This document shows, in pieces, positions 53,093-63,100 of a stretch of DNA of 64,000 nt (position 1 is the first letter of the stretch; every line of letters begins with the position of its first letter). The notes under the pieces were generated by a model. It ran no database searches and was not told the DNA's origin. It saw nothing but the letters and a program-made list of their open reading frames with translations. The translations under genes and the position numbers were made by a program. The stretch comes from Kibdelosporangium aridum (GTDB lineage: Bacteria > Actinomycetota > Actinomycetes > Mycobacteriales > Pseudonocardiaceae), in the NCBI RefSeq assembly GCF_900176515.1, contig NZ_FWXV01000022.1, positions 1 through 64,000 of the forward strand. The letters are read 5' to 3'.

Positions 53093-54043
53093 ATGTCCCT
53101 GCTGGATCCCGACGCCGCAGCGATCGCGTCGGCGACCGCCGAACTGCCTCCGATGCGGGTACGCGGCATCGCAGCGATACGCGAGGCCCTTGAATCCGTG
53201 CCGCACCCGCCTGGACTGCCGGTCATGGCGGAGACAGAGGATCGAGTGATCTCCGGTCCGCACGGCGACATCCCGCTACGCGTCTACCGCCCGGCTTTGG
53301 GTGGTCCGGCGCCCGTGCTCGTGTACTTCCACGGCGGCGGGATGTGCATGGGCTCGATCCACTCCTTCGAGCCGCTCGCCCGCAACCTGGCCGCTTCGAG
53401 CGCTGCCACCGTCGTATCGGTTGGATACCACCTTGCTCCAGAGGTCCCGCCACCCGCACAGTTCGACGATGCGTATATCGCAACGTCGTGGGTCGCCAAG
53501 CACGCCGACGAGCTTCGCGTCGACGTGGACCGGCTTGTCGTCATCGGGGACAGTGCCGGGGGAACCCTGGCCGCCGCAGTGGCACTCGCCGCACGGGACC
53601 GCGGTGGTCCCGCCATCGCTTGCCAGGTGCTCATGTATCCGGGACTCGACCGGGACATGGCCGCCCGGTCGATCTTCCAGAACGCCGACGCCCCGATCCT
53701 GAGCCGGGACGATGTCCTCTACTTGAACGAGACCGCCGACAGCGGGCAAGGCTACCCGGACAGTCCGTATCGCATTCCCGCATATGCGGCAGACCTTGGC
53801 GGTCTGCCACCGGCCATTGTGGTCACTGCTGAATGCGATCCGCTCCGCGACTGGGGCGAGCGCTATGCCGACCGGCTGCGAGAGGCCAGGGTACAGACCA
53901 CGCTGACCCGATATCCGGGCTCGTACCACGGGTTCGTAATGCAGTCCGCCTACCTCGCCAGGGGCAGGCTCGCCATCGCGGAGATCGGCGCGTTGCTGCG
54001 CGCCAAGTTCGCCCACCCGCTCCCTTTTAGGAGGACTCCGTGA
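53093..54043 (+). CDS. HSL-family alpha/beta-hydrolase (esterase/lipase)
   Basis: A 316-aa esterase. ATG 53093 has GGAG 6 bases upstream. The family oxyanion motif HGGG appears in VLVYFHGGGMCMGSIHSFEP, the nucleophile elbow in VVIGDSAGGTLAAAVALAAR, the acid in VTAECDPLRDWGE and His in YPGSYHGFVMQSAYLARG. The N-terminal cap helices are present. Cytosolic. It probably opens esters or lactones made by the Baeyer-Villiger enzyme or removes acyl decorations of the substrate. It overlaps the SMP-30 gene by four bases (GTGA). Confidence 0.9.
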   Translation: MSLLDPDAAAIASATAELPPMRVRGIAAIREALESVPHPPGLPVMAETEDRVISGPHGDIPLRVYRPALGGPAPVLVYFHGGGMCMGSIHSFEPLARNLAASSAATVVSVGYHLAPEVPPPAQFDDAYIATSWVAKHADELRVDVDRLVVIGDSAGGTLAAAVALAARDRGGPAIACQVLMYPGLDRDMAARSIFQNADAPILSRDDVLYLNETADSGQGYPDSPYRIPAYAADLGGLPPAIVVTAECDPLRDWGERYADRLREARVQTTLTRYPGSYHGFVMQSAYLARGRLAIAEIGALLRAKFAHPLPFRRTP

Positions 54044-54960
54044 CTGACACCACCCTCGGCCCCTTCGCCAACGCCATCGCGCCACGTGAGCTGTCGCGGG
54101 GTTACACCTGGGCCGAATGTCCACGATGGCACGAGGGGGCGTTGTGGTTCAGCGACATGTATGCCCACCGGATTCTGCGACTGGACGCCGACGGCGTGCC
54201 GGAGACCATCGTCGACTGCTCGACACGAACCTCCGTGAACGGCACCGAGGTCATCCCGGGGGGATTCGGCTGGCTGCCGGACGGCAGGCTGATCGTGACC
54301 TCGATGCACGAGCGGCTTGTGCTGGCTTTTGACGGGGCGGGGCTGAGCGAGTACGCCGACCTGCGGGATCTGGCCACCGGTCCGATCAACGACATGGTTG
54401 TCGACGCCGAGGGCCGCGCCTACGTCACCCAGCTCGGTTTCGAGCTGTTCGCCGGGGAAGCACCGAAAGACTCTGCCTTGCTGGTCGTCGAACCCGACGG
54501 CACCGTCGGCGCGCTGAAGGAGCTGGGCGGTTTCGCCGGTGCCAACGGAATCGCCGTCAGCGGTGATGGGAGCCGGGTGGTGACCGCGGAGGCGTTCGCG
54601 AACCGGATCACCGTGCTGGACCGTGACAAGAACGGTCGTTTGAGCGGTCGACGGGTCTTCGCGGACACACCCTCGCTGCCCGACGGTATCTGCCTCGACG
54701 ACGACGGCGGGGTCTGGGCCGGGATGCCGTCGGTGCCGGCCGTAGCACGGTTCGTCGAAGGCGGCGCGATCACCGACATCGTGCGCTTCAGCCTCGAGCA
54801 GGCGCTACCACCTGCTTGTGTTCTCGGCGGCACCGACCGGCGCACCTTGTTCATCTGTGCGGGCTTGGACGTCATGGACTGGGAAGAGTCCCGTCGCAAC
54901 CGGAACGGCACCGTTTGGACCGCCTCTGTCCGCGTTGGCGGCGGCGCCAACCGCCCCTGA
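54040..54960 (+). CDS. SMP-30/gluconolactonase family lactonase
   Basis: A 306-aa six-bladed propeller starting at GTG 54040 with TAGGAGGAC upstream. Metal ligands are placed as in the family: Glu in GYTWAECPRWHEGALWFSD, Asn in ATGPINDMVVDAEGRAYVTQ and FAGANGIAVSGDG, and Asp in LPDGICLDDDGGVWAG. It hydrolyses sugar lactones or other cyclic esters in the cytosol. In this setting it could open a lactone produced by the monooxygenase or by oxidation of a released sugar. Coupled on both sides to operon partners. Confidence 0.88.
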   Translation: MTDTTLGPFANAIAPRELSRGYTWAECPRWHEGALWFSDMYAHRILRLDADGVPETIVDCSTRTSVNGTEVIPGGFGWLPDGRLIVTSMHERLVLAFDGAGLSEYADLRDLATGPINDMVVDAEGRAYVTQLGFELFAGEAPKDSALLVVEPDGTVGALKELGGFAGANGIAVSGDGSRVVTAEAFANRITVLDRDKNGRLSGRRVFADTPSLPDGICLDDDGGVWAGMPSVPAVARFVEGGAITDIVRFSLEQALPPACVLGGTDRRTLFICAGLDVMDWEESRRNRNGTVWTASVRVGGGANRP

Positions 54961-54963
54961 TCG

Positions 54964-55881
54964 ATGGGAATAGTTGTGGACACTCTCTCCTTCGCCGGCC
55001 GCGTCGTGGTCGTCACCGGCGCGGGCCGCGGCATCGGCCGAGCCCACGCGCTCTTACTGGCCTCCCGCGGCGCGAGCGTCGTCGTCGCCGACCTCGGTGC
55101 CCACGTCGACGGGTCCGGAGTGGATGGCGACGACCCTGCGGCCGATGTCGTCGCCGAGATCCGCGCAGCCGGTGGCCAGGCCGTGGGATCCCGGGCCGAC
55201 GTGTCCGCCGAGCACGGCGCCGCCAAGATCATCGGCACCGCCATCGATACGTTCGGGCGGCTCGACGCCGTCGTGAACAACGCCGGAATTGTCCACACAG
55301 GACACTTCGATGAGATTGACATCGAGGAGTACCAACGCAACCTCGATGTCCACTTCTTCGGCTCACTGTACCTGTGCCGGGCGGCGTGGCCGCACCTCAT
55401 CGCCTCGGGCAGCGGCCGGGTGGTCAACACCATCTCCGCCGCGATGCTGGGCAACCCGCTGATGGCCCACTACGGCAGCTCCAAGGGCGCGGTGTTCGCG
55501 CTCACCCGAAACCTCGCCATCGAAGGCGCCGAGCACGGCATCCTTGTCAACGCCCTGGCGCCTGGCGCGGGCACCCGCATGGCCGAGAACTCCGCCGACT
55601 CACTGTCCCAGGAAGTCCTGGCCTATCTACGTACCCAACTGCTGCCCGAACACGTCGCCCCGGTCGCCGCGTACCTCACTCATCCCGCCTGCAAGGTGAC
55701 CGGCGAGGTGTTCAACGCCGCGGGTGGCGCCGTCAGCCGCATGGCTGTTGTGAACACAGCCGGGATCCACGATCCCGCCCTGACCATCGAGACCGTGGCC
55801 GAGCGGTTCGACGAAGTCATGGCCCTCACGCCGGAAGCACAGCCGGCGGTCGTGGCCGTGCCCGAGCCCCACACGACCTGA
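54964..55881 (+). CDS. Short-chain dehydrogenase/reductase, SDR 3
   Basis: A 305-aa SDR (ATG 54964, or GTG 54976). Motifs: VVVTGAGRGIGRAHALLLAS, DAVVNNAGIVHTGHFDEIDI and LMAHYGSSKGAVFALTRNLA. The length and the insertion after the first Rossmann strand (GAHVDGSGVDGDDPAADVVA) resemble the dehydrogenase part of multifunctional 3-hydroxyacyl-CoA dehydrogenases (17-beta-HSD4 type). It may therefore be the beta-oxidation dehydrogenase that follows the enoyl-CoA hydratase. It precedes the P450 by 13 bases. Confidence 0.9.
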   Translation: MGIVVDTLSFAGRVVVVTGAGRGIGRAHALLLASRGASVVVADLGAHVDGSGVDGDDPAADVVAEIRAAGGQAVGSRADVSAEHGAAKIIGTAIDTFGRLDAVVNNAGIVHTGHFDEIDIEEYQRNLDVHFFGSLYLCRAAWPHLIASGSGRVVNTISAAMLGNPLMAHYGSSKGAVFALTRNLAIEGAEHGILVNALAPGAGTRMAENSADSLSQEVLAYLRTQLLPEHVAPVAAYLTHPACKVTGEVFNAAGGAVSRMAVVNTAGIHDPALTIETVAERFDEVMALTPEAQPAVVAVPEPHTT

Positions 55882-55894
55882 TCCTGGAGGGACG

Positions 55895-57115
55895 ATGACC
55901 GAGACCACCACCATCGACTACCCGTTCGCGCCACTGCCCGCACCCGAGGCGGTCGAGCATTATCGGCGCCTGCTGGCCGACCGCCCGATGACCAAAGTGA
56001 TCATGCCCTACGGCGGCGATGTCTGGGTGGTGCACCGCAACCGCGCGGCCAAACAGGTCCTCAGCGACCGCCGGTTCGTCCGTGAACCGTTCCGTACCGG
56101 CGAGCGCGTGGTGCCGTTCTTCGTGCCGTTCCCCGATTTCCTGCGCACCACACTGCAGTTCGAGGATCCACCCCAGCACACGAAACTGCGCAAGCTGGTG
56201 CAGAAGGCCATCTCTCCCCGGCGAGTGCGTGACATACGCGCGTCAGCCGTCGCGTTCGCCAACGAACTGATCGACGGCATGCTCGCCCGCGGCGGAGTGC
56301 GTAACTTCATCTCCGAATACGCCGTGCCACTGCCCGTGGAGATGCTCAGCTCTCTGCTGGGCGTGCCGTCCTCCGACCGGGAGAAGTTCGAACGGTGGAG
56401 CTCCTCCACGATGGCCGTGGCAGGCAAGACCGAGCAGGAAGTCGCCGCCGACCTGGCGGAACTCGCGGCCTACATGACCGACCTGATCGTGCAGCGGCGG
56501 GAGGAACCGCGCGATGACCTACTCAGTGCACTCGCGCACGCGCGTGACAAGGACGAGACCCTTACCGATGAAGAGATCCTGCCCATCGCGTTGATCCTGA
56601 TCGTCGGCGGATTCGACAACACGGCCAACTTCCTGACCACCGGCGTCATGTCGCTGCTGCACTGCGACGAGCAGCGCACGCTGTTCCTGACCGACCCCGA
56701 CGGGCTGGCGCCCACCGCGGCTGAAGAGGTCTTGCGCCACGGTGCGTTCGCGCTGGGCAACCCCATTGGCGGCGGCGGGGGACTGGTCCCGTTCGTCGCG
56801 ACCGAGGACATCGTCGTGGACGGGCAGTTGATCGCGGCGGGGGAGGCGATCTGCATCGACCCGAATGCCACCAACCACGACCCGGCCGTGATGGCCGACC
56901 CGGGTCGCTTCGACATCACCAGAAAAGACAACCCGCACCTGATGCTCAGCCACGGTCTGCACCACTGTCTCGGTGCGCCGCTGGCCCGGATGGAACTGCA
57001 GGTCGGCATGGCCGAGATCTTCAAGCGCATCCCGAACCTGCGCCTGGCCGGTGAACCCGAGGTTCGCCGGGACGTGCTGACTCAGCCCATGACCAACGTG
57101 CCGGTCGCGTGGTGA
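55895..57115 (+). CDS. Cytochrome P450 monooxygenase
   Basis: A 406-aa soluble class I P450. ATG 55895 follows GGAGGGACG. The I-helix reads PIALILIVGGFDNTANFLTT, so the acid Asp is followed by Asn where most P450s have Thr. ExxR is in TAAEEVLRHGAFAL, and the haem loop LMLSHGLHHCLGAPLARMEL has Leu in place of the usual Phe at the start. The ligand Cys is the one in HHCLG. Ferredoxin and reductase genes follow directly, forming a self-sufficient three-component hydroxylase. It is expected to start attack on the aglycone by hydroxylating an unactivated carbon. Confidence 0.95.
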   Translation: MTETTTIDYPFAPLPAPEAVEHYRRLLADRPMTKVIMPYGGDVWVVHRNRAAKQVLSDRRFVREPFRTGERVVPFFVPFPDFLRTTLQFEDPPQHTKLRKLVQKAISPRRVRDIRASAVAFANELIDGMLARGGVRNFISEYAVPLPVEMLSSLLGVPSSDREKFERWSSSTMAVAGKTEQEVAADLAELAAYMTDLIVQRREEPRDDLLSALAHARDKDETLTDEEILPIALILIVGGFDNTANFLTTGVMSLLHCDEQRTLFLTDPDGLAPTAAEEVLRHGAFALGNPIGGGGGLVPFVATEDIVVDGQLIAAGEAICIDPNATNHDPAVMADPGRFDITRKDNPHLMLSHGLHHCLGAPLARMELQVGMAEIFKRIPNLRLAGEPEVRRDVLTQPMTNVPVAW

Positions 57116-57120
57116 TCCGC

Positions 57121-57435
57121 GTGCCCAAGGTTTTCTACACACAGCCGGACGGCACCGAGCGGGTCGTGGAGGCGGTCGCGGGCGACTCCGTCATGCAGAC
57201 CGCCGTCCGCAACGGCGTCACCGGTATCCTCGGACAGTGCGGTGGCGAGCTGTCCTGCGCGACCTGCCACGTCTTCCTCGACGGGGGGTACGACTTCCCA
57301 CCGGTCAGCGAGGACGAGGACGACATGCTCGACGTCGCTGCCACCGACCGCGCGGACAACTCCCGGCTGTCCTGCCAACTCGTGCTGTCCGATGGCCAGG
57401 AAGTCCACGTGACCATCCCGGAAGCCCAGCTGTGA
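57121..57435 (+). CDS. [2Fe-2S] ferredoxin, adrenodoxin/putidaredoxin type
   Basis: A 104-aa electron carrier. GTG 57121 gives MPKVFYTQPDGTERVVEAVA, the usual beginning; starts at 57109 or 57112 would overlap the P450. Cluster cysteines are C-x5-C-x2-C in GQCGGELSCATCHVFLDGG and a last one in RLSCQLVLSDGQ. Acidic SEDEDDMLDVA is the docking helix region. It passes electrons from the reductase encoded next to the P450. Confidence 0.93.
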   Translation: MPKVFYTQPDGTERVVEAVAGDSVMQTAVRNGVTGILGQCGGELSCATCHVFLDGGYDFPPVSEDEDDMLDVAATDRADNSRLSCQLVLSDGQEVHVTIPEAQL

Positions 57436-58691
57436 CAGGACATCTCCTGGTCGTGGGTGCGGGCCAGGCAGGCGTGCAGCTCGCGAGCAGCGCCCGCGAG
57501 CTTGGCTGGCAAGGCCCCATCACTGTTGTAGGAGCCGAACCGCACGCGCCTTATGCTCGGCCACCGTTGTCCAAGGCGTTCCCGCGCAGAACGGCGGACT
57601 CCTTGTCGTTACGCAGCGACGGCTTCTACAGCGAGAACACCATCGGCCTGGTGCTGGACGAACACGTTGAGCATCTTGACCTGACCGGCAGGGGAGCGGG
57701 CACAGCCACCGCCGCCTCTGGACGCCGCTGGTCGTTCGACCGGTTGGTCCTGGCCACCGGCGCCGTGCCCGGCCGTCTGCCGATCGAGGGCGCGCACCTC
57801 GACGGAGTTCTGGTGCTCAGGGACATCCATGACGCCGAAGTCCTCACCCGATATCTGTCCACAGTGGAGAATCTGGTCGTGGTCGGCGGTGGCTTCATCG
57901 GTTTGGAGGTCGCCGCGAGTGCGGCCGCCGTTGGGGTGCGGACGACTGTGGTGGAGGCGGCCCCGGCGTTGATGAACCGCGTGGTCAGTACCGACACAGC
58001 GAAGGTCGTCGAGGCCGCACACCGCGCTGCCGGGATTCGGGTCCTCACTGGTGTGCGCCCTCGCCGCTTCATCGGCGGCAACCACGGCGCGGTCACCGCG
58101 GTCGAGCTCGATGATGGTGTACGGCTGCCAGCCCAGCTCGTTCTGGTCGGTGTGGGCGCACGGCCGCGCGACGAACTCGCACGTGCCGCCGGCCTTCATT
58201 GCGATGACGGAATCGTTGTGGATGCCTTCTCATTGGCATCGGATGGGCACACCATCGCTATCGGCGACTGCGCCAACCTGCCCGACCCTTCACCAATCCC
58301 ACGTCCGGCACGGCGTCTGCGGCTGGAGAGCGTCGACAACGCCGTGGAACAAGCCAGAGCCGCCGCCACCACACTTGTCGGCTCACCGCAGCCCTACCGC
58401 GGTGTTCCGTGGTTCTGGTCTGACCAAGGCAGCCTCAAACTGCAGATCGCAGGACTGGCATGCGCGAGCGACGACGTTGTTGTCCGCACGGGCAGCCGAC
58501 CTGGACAGCACACCGCGCTGCGGTACCGGGACGGGCACTTGGTGGCCGCCGAATGCGTCAATAGTCCCGCAGACTTTCTGGTGGTACGTAAGGCGTTGAC
58601 GCGCAGTATGACCTTGCCCAGGGACGCGGCCGCCGACACCACGGTGCCGTTGAAGAAGCACCTCGTCGTCGGCACGACGGATTCTTGCTGA
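57432..58691 (+). CDS. NAD(P)H ferredoxin reductase, putidaredoxin-reductase type
   Basis: A 419-aa FAD protein starting at GTG 57432, overlapping the ferredoxin stop (GTGA). FAD motif HLLVVGAGQAGVQLASSARE, NAD motif NLVVVGGGFIGLEVAASAAA, and GDCANLPDP (second FAD-binding Asp) are seen; PWFWSDQGSLKLQIAGLA is the C-terminal family signature. It completes the P450 electron chain. A GC-rich stem near 58735-58750 (CCGCCTCGGGCGG) may end the transcript. Confidence 0.93.
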   Translation: MTGHLLVVGAGQAGVQLASSARELGWQGPITVVGAEPHAPYARPPLSKAFPRRTADSLSLRSDGFYSENTIGLVLDEHVEHLDLTGRGAGTATAASGRRWSFDRLVLATGAVPGRLPIEGAHLDGVLVLRDIHDAEVLTRYLSTVENLVVVGGGFIGLEVAASAAAVGVRTTVVEAAPALMNRVVSTDTAKVVEAAHRAAGIRVLTGVRPRRFIGGNHGAVTAVELDDGVRLPAQLVLVGVGARPRDELARAAGLHCDDGIVVDAFSLASDGHTIAIGDCANLPDPSPIPRPARRLRLESVDNAVEQARAAATTLVGSPQPYRGVPWFWSDQGSLKLQIAGLACASDDVVVRTGSRPGQHTALRYRDGHLVAAECVNSPADFLVVRKALTRSMTLPRDAAADTTVPLKKHLVVGTTDSC

Positions 58692-58757
58692 GTTGCTGGG
58701 AATGTGTTTCAAGGGCGAAGGACAGCACGGGTGAACCGCCTCGGGCGGGTCGACGCT

Positions 58758-59958
58758 GCGCTTGCCGAAAATGTCATCCGAGCTGGTCAGGCGGCGTGGT
58801 GGTACTCGTTGAGGATGCCGCCCAGCCGCTGTCGTCGGTGGATGTCGGGTTGGCTGATCTGGGCTGGATCGGTGATCGGCTATGGCAGTGGTTGTAGTGG
58901 TCGGGCGTTGGCGATGCCCTGGTATGGCCGGTGGGTGTTGTAGAACTGCTCGTATTCGCGTAGTGCGTGGAGTAGGTGTCGTTGGTTCCAGATCAAGGTG
59001 CGGTCGAGCAGTTCGTGGCGGCAGGTTTGGATCCAGCGTTCGGTGATCGAGTTCATTCGGGGCATCTGAACTCCACTGAGCACGACCTGGATGCCGGCGT
59101 CGGCGAGGATGACGTCGACCAGGTGAGGGAATTTGCCGTCTCTGTCGCGGATCAGGAACCGTGCTCGGCAACTGGCGTCTTCGAGGTCCATGACGAGGTT
59201 GCGGGCGGCTTGGGTCACCCATGCCGCGGTTGGATGTGGTGTCGCGCCGAGGATGTGGATCCTGCGCTGTGCGTGCTCGATCACCACCAGCACGTACATG
59301 CGGGCGCCGGTGAGGGTGACGGTTTCGAAGAAGTCGCAGGCCAGCAGGACCTCTGCTTGGGATCGGAGGAACTGGGCCCAGGTGCTCGAGGCCCGTTCGG
59401 GTACGGGGTCGATGCCAGTGTCGGTGAGGATCTGCCATACGGTTGATGCGGCGACCTTGATGCCGAGCACAAGGAGTTCGCTGTGGATGCGGCGGTAGCC
59501 CCAGCTCGGGTTCTCCTTCGCCAGGCGCAGGACGAGCATTCGGATGGATCAGATGGTGCGGGGTCGGCCGGGACGTTTCGGTCTGGACACTCTGGCGTGG
59601 CGTCGGCGGAGCAGGTCGCGGTGCCAGCGCAGGATGAGGTCTGGCTGTACCAGCAGGCTGAGTCTGTGCAAGGTTTGGTGCGGTAGTCGGTGCAGGAGTG
59701 CGGCGAGCAGTACCCGGTCGGCTGGACTGAACCGTGGGCGCGTGCCACCGAGTTGCCGTTGCAGTACTCCGAGCCTTTGTCGCGGTCGCTCATTGGGATC
59801 AGGCGAAGCATGGCGAAAGTGTTAGTGAGGCCGAGGTAGGCCAGTCGTAGCAGCACGGCCGATCATCCTGCCGTGGCGACCCCAGCCCCGAAGGCCGACA
59901 GTCCTGATACTGACGCGGACAGGGTCTGACCAGCACGGATGAGGTTTTCGGCAAGCGC
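58758..59958 (-). mobile_element. Insertion sequence, family C, with 33-bp inverted repeats
   Basis: 58758-58790 and the reverse complement of 59926-59958 (starting GCGCTTGCCGAAAA) agree at 30 of 33 bases. The element is about 1.2 kb, its inner TG...CA ends are typical, and it carries one broken transposase. It separates the catabolic island from the GH43 gene. No target duplication was found. Confidence 0.75.
58880..59856 (-). pseudogene. Family-C integrase-type transposase with a frameshift and an in-frame stop
   Basis: The N-terminus MLLRLAYLGLTNTFAMLRLI starts at 59856. Near 59775 the sensible reading changes frame (to RPRFSPADRVLLAALLHRLP and DLILRWHRDLLRRRHAR). A TGA at about 59549 then interrupts PGRPRTI from SIRMLVLRLAKENPSWGYRR. 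The rest (59539-58880) is intact: LLACDFFETVTLTG, FLIRDRDGKFPHLV and RMNSITERWIQTCRHE keep all three catalytic acids. The IS is therefore probably inactive. Confidence 0.7.
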
Positions 59959-60160
59959 ACCCACCGCGTGACCTCTCGCCAGGACAGGCGGTTCGTTGTA
60001 ATGAACGTGCGGTTCAGGTCACTTCTCGCTGTCAGGTTGGCGCACAGGTCAGCGCGTACCTCGATGACACCTGCCTCGAGCAAGGGGACAGGCGGCGGCG
60101 CCCACGGGGCCACGGAATGGGTGACGATCGAATCACGTCAAGCCGTGATGACGACCGCCA

Positions 60161-63100
60161 TCATTTCGCCAGCGGGGTGATGCTTTCGAGCGTCGGCACG
60201 ACTTTGGCCATCGTGCCGTCCGCGTTGAAGCGCAGGCGGTCGATGGTCACCTCGCGATGGGTGCCGTCACCACCGGGGATGGCGAAGCGGTGGTAGGCGA
60301 TGTACCAGTCGTCGGTTCCCGGGACCTGGACGATGCTGTGGTGCCCGGTGCCGAGGATGCCCAGTGACGGGTTCTTCTCGAGGATGACGCCGCGTTGGGT
60401 GAGGCCGTCGAGCATTGGGCTCGTGGCGGTCGCGTAGCCGACGCGGTAGTTCTCGCTGCCGGTGTCGTCGATCGACCAGGTGAGGTGGTAGGTGCCGGCA
60501 CGCTTGGTCATGAACAGGCCTTCGCGGAACCCGTCCAGCCCGGTGATCCGTTTGATCTTCGTGGCGTCGAACGAGATCATGTCGGCGTTCAGCGGCACCA
60601 CGTAGGCCTCGCCGTTGCCCCAGTACAGGTAGTTCTGGCCGTCGTCGTCGGTGAAGACCGCGGGGTCGATGGGCTGGCCGCCGCCGGTCGGGTTCGCTGC
60701 GATCAGCGGTTTGCCCAACGCGTCGGTGAACGGGCCGGTGGGGGAGTCGGCCACCGCGACGCCGATCTTCGCGTCGGCGCAGAAGTAGAAGTAGTACTTG
60801 CCGTTCTTCGAGATGATGCCCGGGGCCCATGCCCGGCTGTCTGCCCAGGACACCCCGGGGCCCAGGTCGAGGATTCCCGGATGTCTGGTCCAGTGCACGA
60901 GGTCCTTGCTCGACCACGCGTCGAACGAGGTGCTCGACCAACCGGGAAAGCCGTCGGTGGTGGCGTAGATGTAGTAGGTGTCGCCGAACTTGACGATGTT
61001 GGGGTCGGCGTTGAAGCCGGGCAGGACAGGGCTGTTCATGACCGCCGCACGTACCGTCCAGGTGCGCTTGCTCCGGTCGGCTCCCGTGACTATGTAGGTC
61101 ACAGGTTTCGTGAAGTCCTGCCACGATCCGTTGCGGGGCCACACTTTCGCGCGGTCCGCGACCTCGAGCTGAGGGGCCAGGCGACGCAGGTTCGTACCGG
61201 GTTTGACGGGCAGAACGATGGTCCCGGCCTGGCTGTCGATGACCGCGGGCACCTTCAGGGCGTCGAGCCGCACCGAGCTGACGGCCGTCTCGTTGCCCGG
61301 CAGCCCCAGGATCTCCGACGTGGTCAGACCGCGGTTCCACACGGTGAAGCCGCCCATCTTGCCCTTGAAGTACTTGTCGGATCCGTATGCGGACCGGCCG
61401 ATGTAGTTCGACGTCGTGATGCCGCCGCCGAGATCACCCGGCTTCGTTGTCACACCGTCCACACGGGCCACTTCGGTTCCGTTGTCGTAGAGTCGTGCTG
61501 TTCCACCGGAAAGCGTGTACGTCAGTGTGTGCCAGGTGCCACGGGCCAGATTCCGTCCGCTGCTGGCGTTGCGTTCGGTCGACCAGTCGCCGGACGCGAT
61601 GGCTGCCCGGTAGGCGTCCCCGGTGGCGAAGAGGTAGCCGTTTCCGGCGTTGTTCGTGCTGTTGCCGAGGTTGAACAGGAAGTACGGCGTCTGCTGGCCT
61701 GGGTCGACCCAGACCCGCGCGGACACGGTGATCTCGTTGAGTCCCGTCATGAGGTTGTTCGGCAGATGCACGTAACCGTCTTTGCCGCCAAAGGTGAGAC
61801 CGTCCGACGAACGGGCGACATCACCGTGGAGCACGGCGTTGCGGCCGTTCCCGGAGCGGTCCGCGACCGTTGTGCCCGAGCCGTTGGTGAGGTCGTAGTC
61901 GGCGATGACGCCGTTCCTGTTGGCGGTCATCGGCGGTGGGCCCTGGCGTAGCCGGGCCAGTTCGGCCTTGGTGACAGGAAGGACCGTGCCGTGGCGTGGG
62001 CGCGCCGGTAGCTGGTAGTCCGCCGGGATCTGCCAGTTCGGGTTCGACAGGGAGTCGGTGACGAACGGGATGTATCCGCGGCGCGGTGTCTCGTCCATGA
62101 AAGCGTAGAACTTCTTGCCGTCGTTGGACTTGAACACAGTCGGGCCTTCGACCCAGTCGGTGCCGAGGCTGGTGCGGATGCAGTCGTCGACCAGCTCCCA
62201 CTTGCGCGGCTTCGTAGTCGGCAGGTCCACCGCACGCAGGTCCTTCGAACGCTCGAGCACGATGTCACGGGTGCAGGACCCGATGACCTTCTCGTCGGTG
62301 GTGAGGCGGTAGTAGTAGTCGCCGTCCTTGATGACGGTGGAGTCGATGACGCCCTGGCCAGGGTCGTTCCAGACCTCCGGCTCGGTGAACGTCCGGAAGT
62401 CGCGGGTGGTCGAGTACATCATCCGCGGGTAGGTCGGACCGGTGTGGTCGACGTCGTCGACCGCGTAGGGGCTCGTGGCCCAGTAGACGACATAGGCGCC
62501 GATGGTCGGGTCGTAGGTCGCTTCCGGCGCCCACGTCATACCAGCCGTGTCAGGCGATACGCGGACGTGCCGCTGGTCGGACCACGTGACGAGGTCGGTC
62601 GACTCCCAGATCTCCAGGTACTTGCTGCCGTGCTGCTGCGCCTGGCCCCATCCGCGTCCGTCGTTGATCTGCAGGTCGGTCGCGATGAGATAGAACTTGT
62701 CGCCTTCGGGGCTGCGGATGATGAACGGGTCACGCACCCCGGTCTCGCCGTACTGCGACCGCAGCACAGGGCGGCCGCCGTTGAGCTCGTCCCAATGCAG
62801 TGGGTCGTTCCCACGGCTGGCAGCGAAATGCACCTGCTCGGTGTCCTGTGTGGCCTCACCGGTGAAGTACGCGAACATGTACCCCTCGTGCGCTTCCTGC
62901 TTCGGTAGCGGCAGCACCGTGAGCGTGAAGTCACGCCCGCCGCTCGCGTATCCCTTCGACGCACGCACCCACAGATGTGCCTTGCGGGGCTTCGATCCGT
63001 ATGGCGGCCGGGTCACCACACCGGACGCGCTGACCACGCGCGGGTCATTGCTGTACCACGTGAGCGTGACGTCGCGGGCGCCCTTGGTCGGCAGCGTGAT

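Noticed and set aside
51072..58691. A secondary-metabolite biosynthetic cluster, suggested by P450, SDRs and SnoaL-like protein
   Set aside because: No polyketide synthase, NRPS, terpene cyclase or tailoring glycosyltransferase is present, and the BVMO, CoA-transferase, dehydrogenase pair, hydratase and esterases point to breakdown.
59959..60160. Short minus-strand frame (VIEVRADLCANLTARSDLNR) next to the family-C IS
   Set aside because: It is protein-like over only about 40 codons, without start or family match; too little to call even a remnant.
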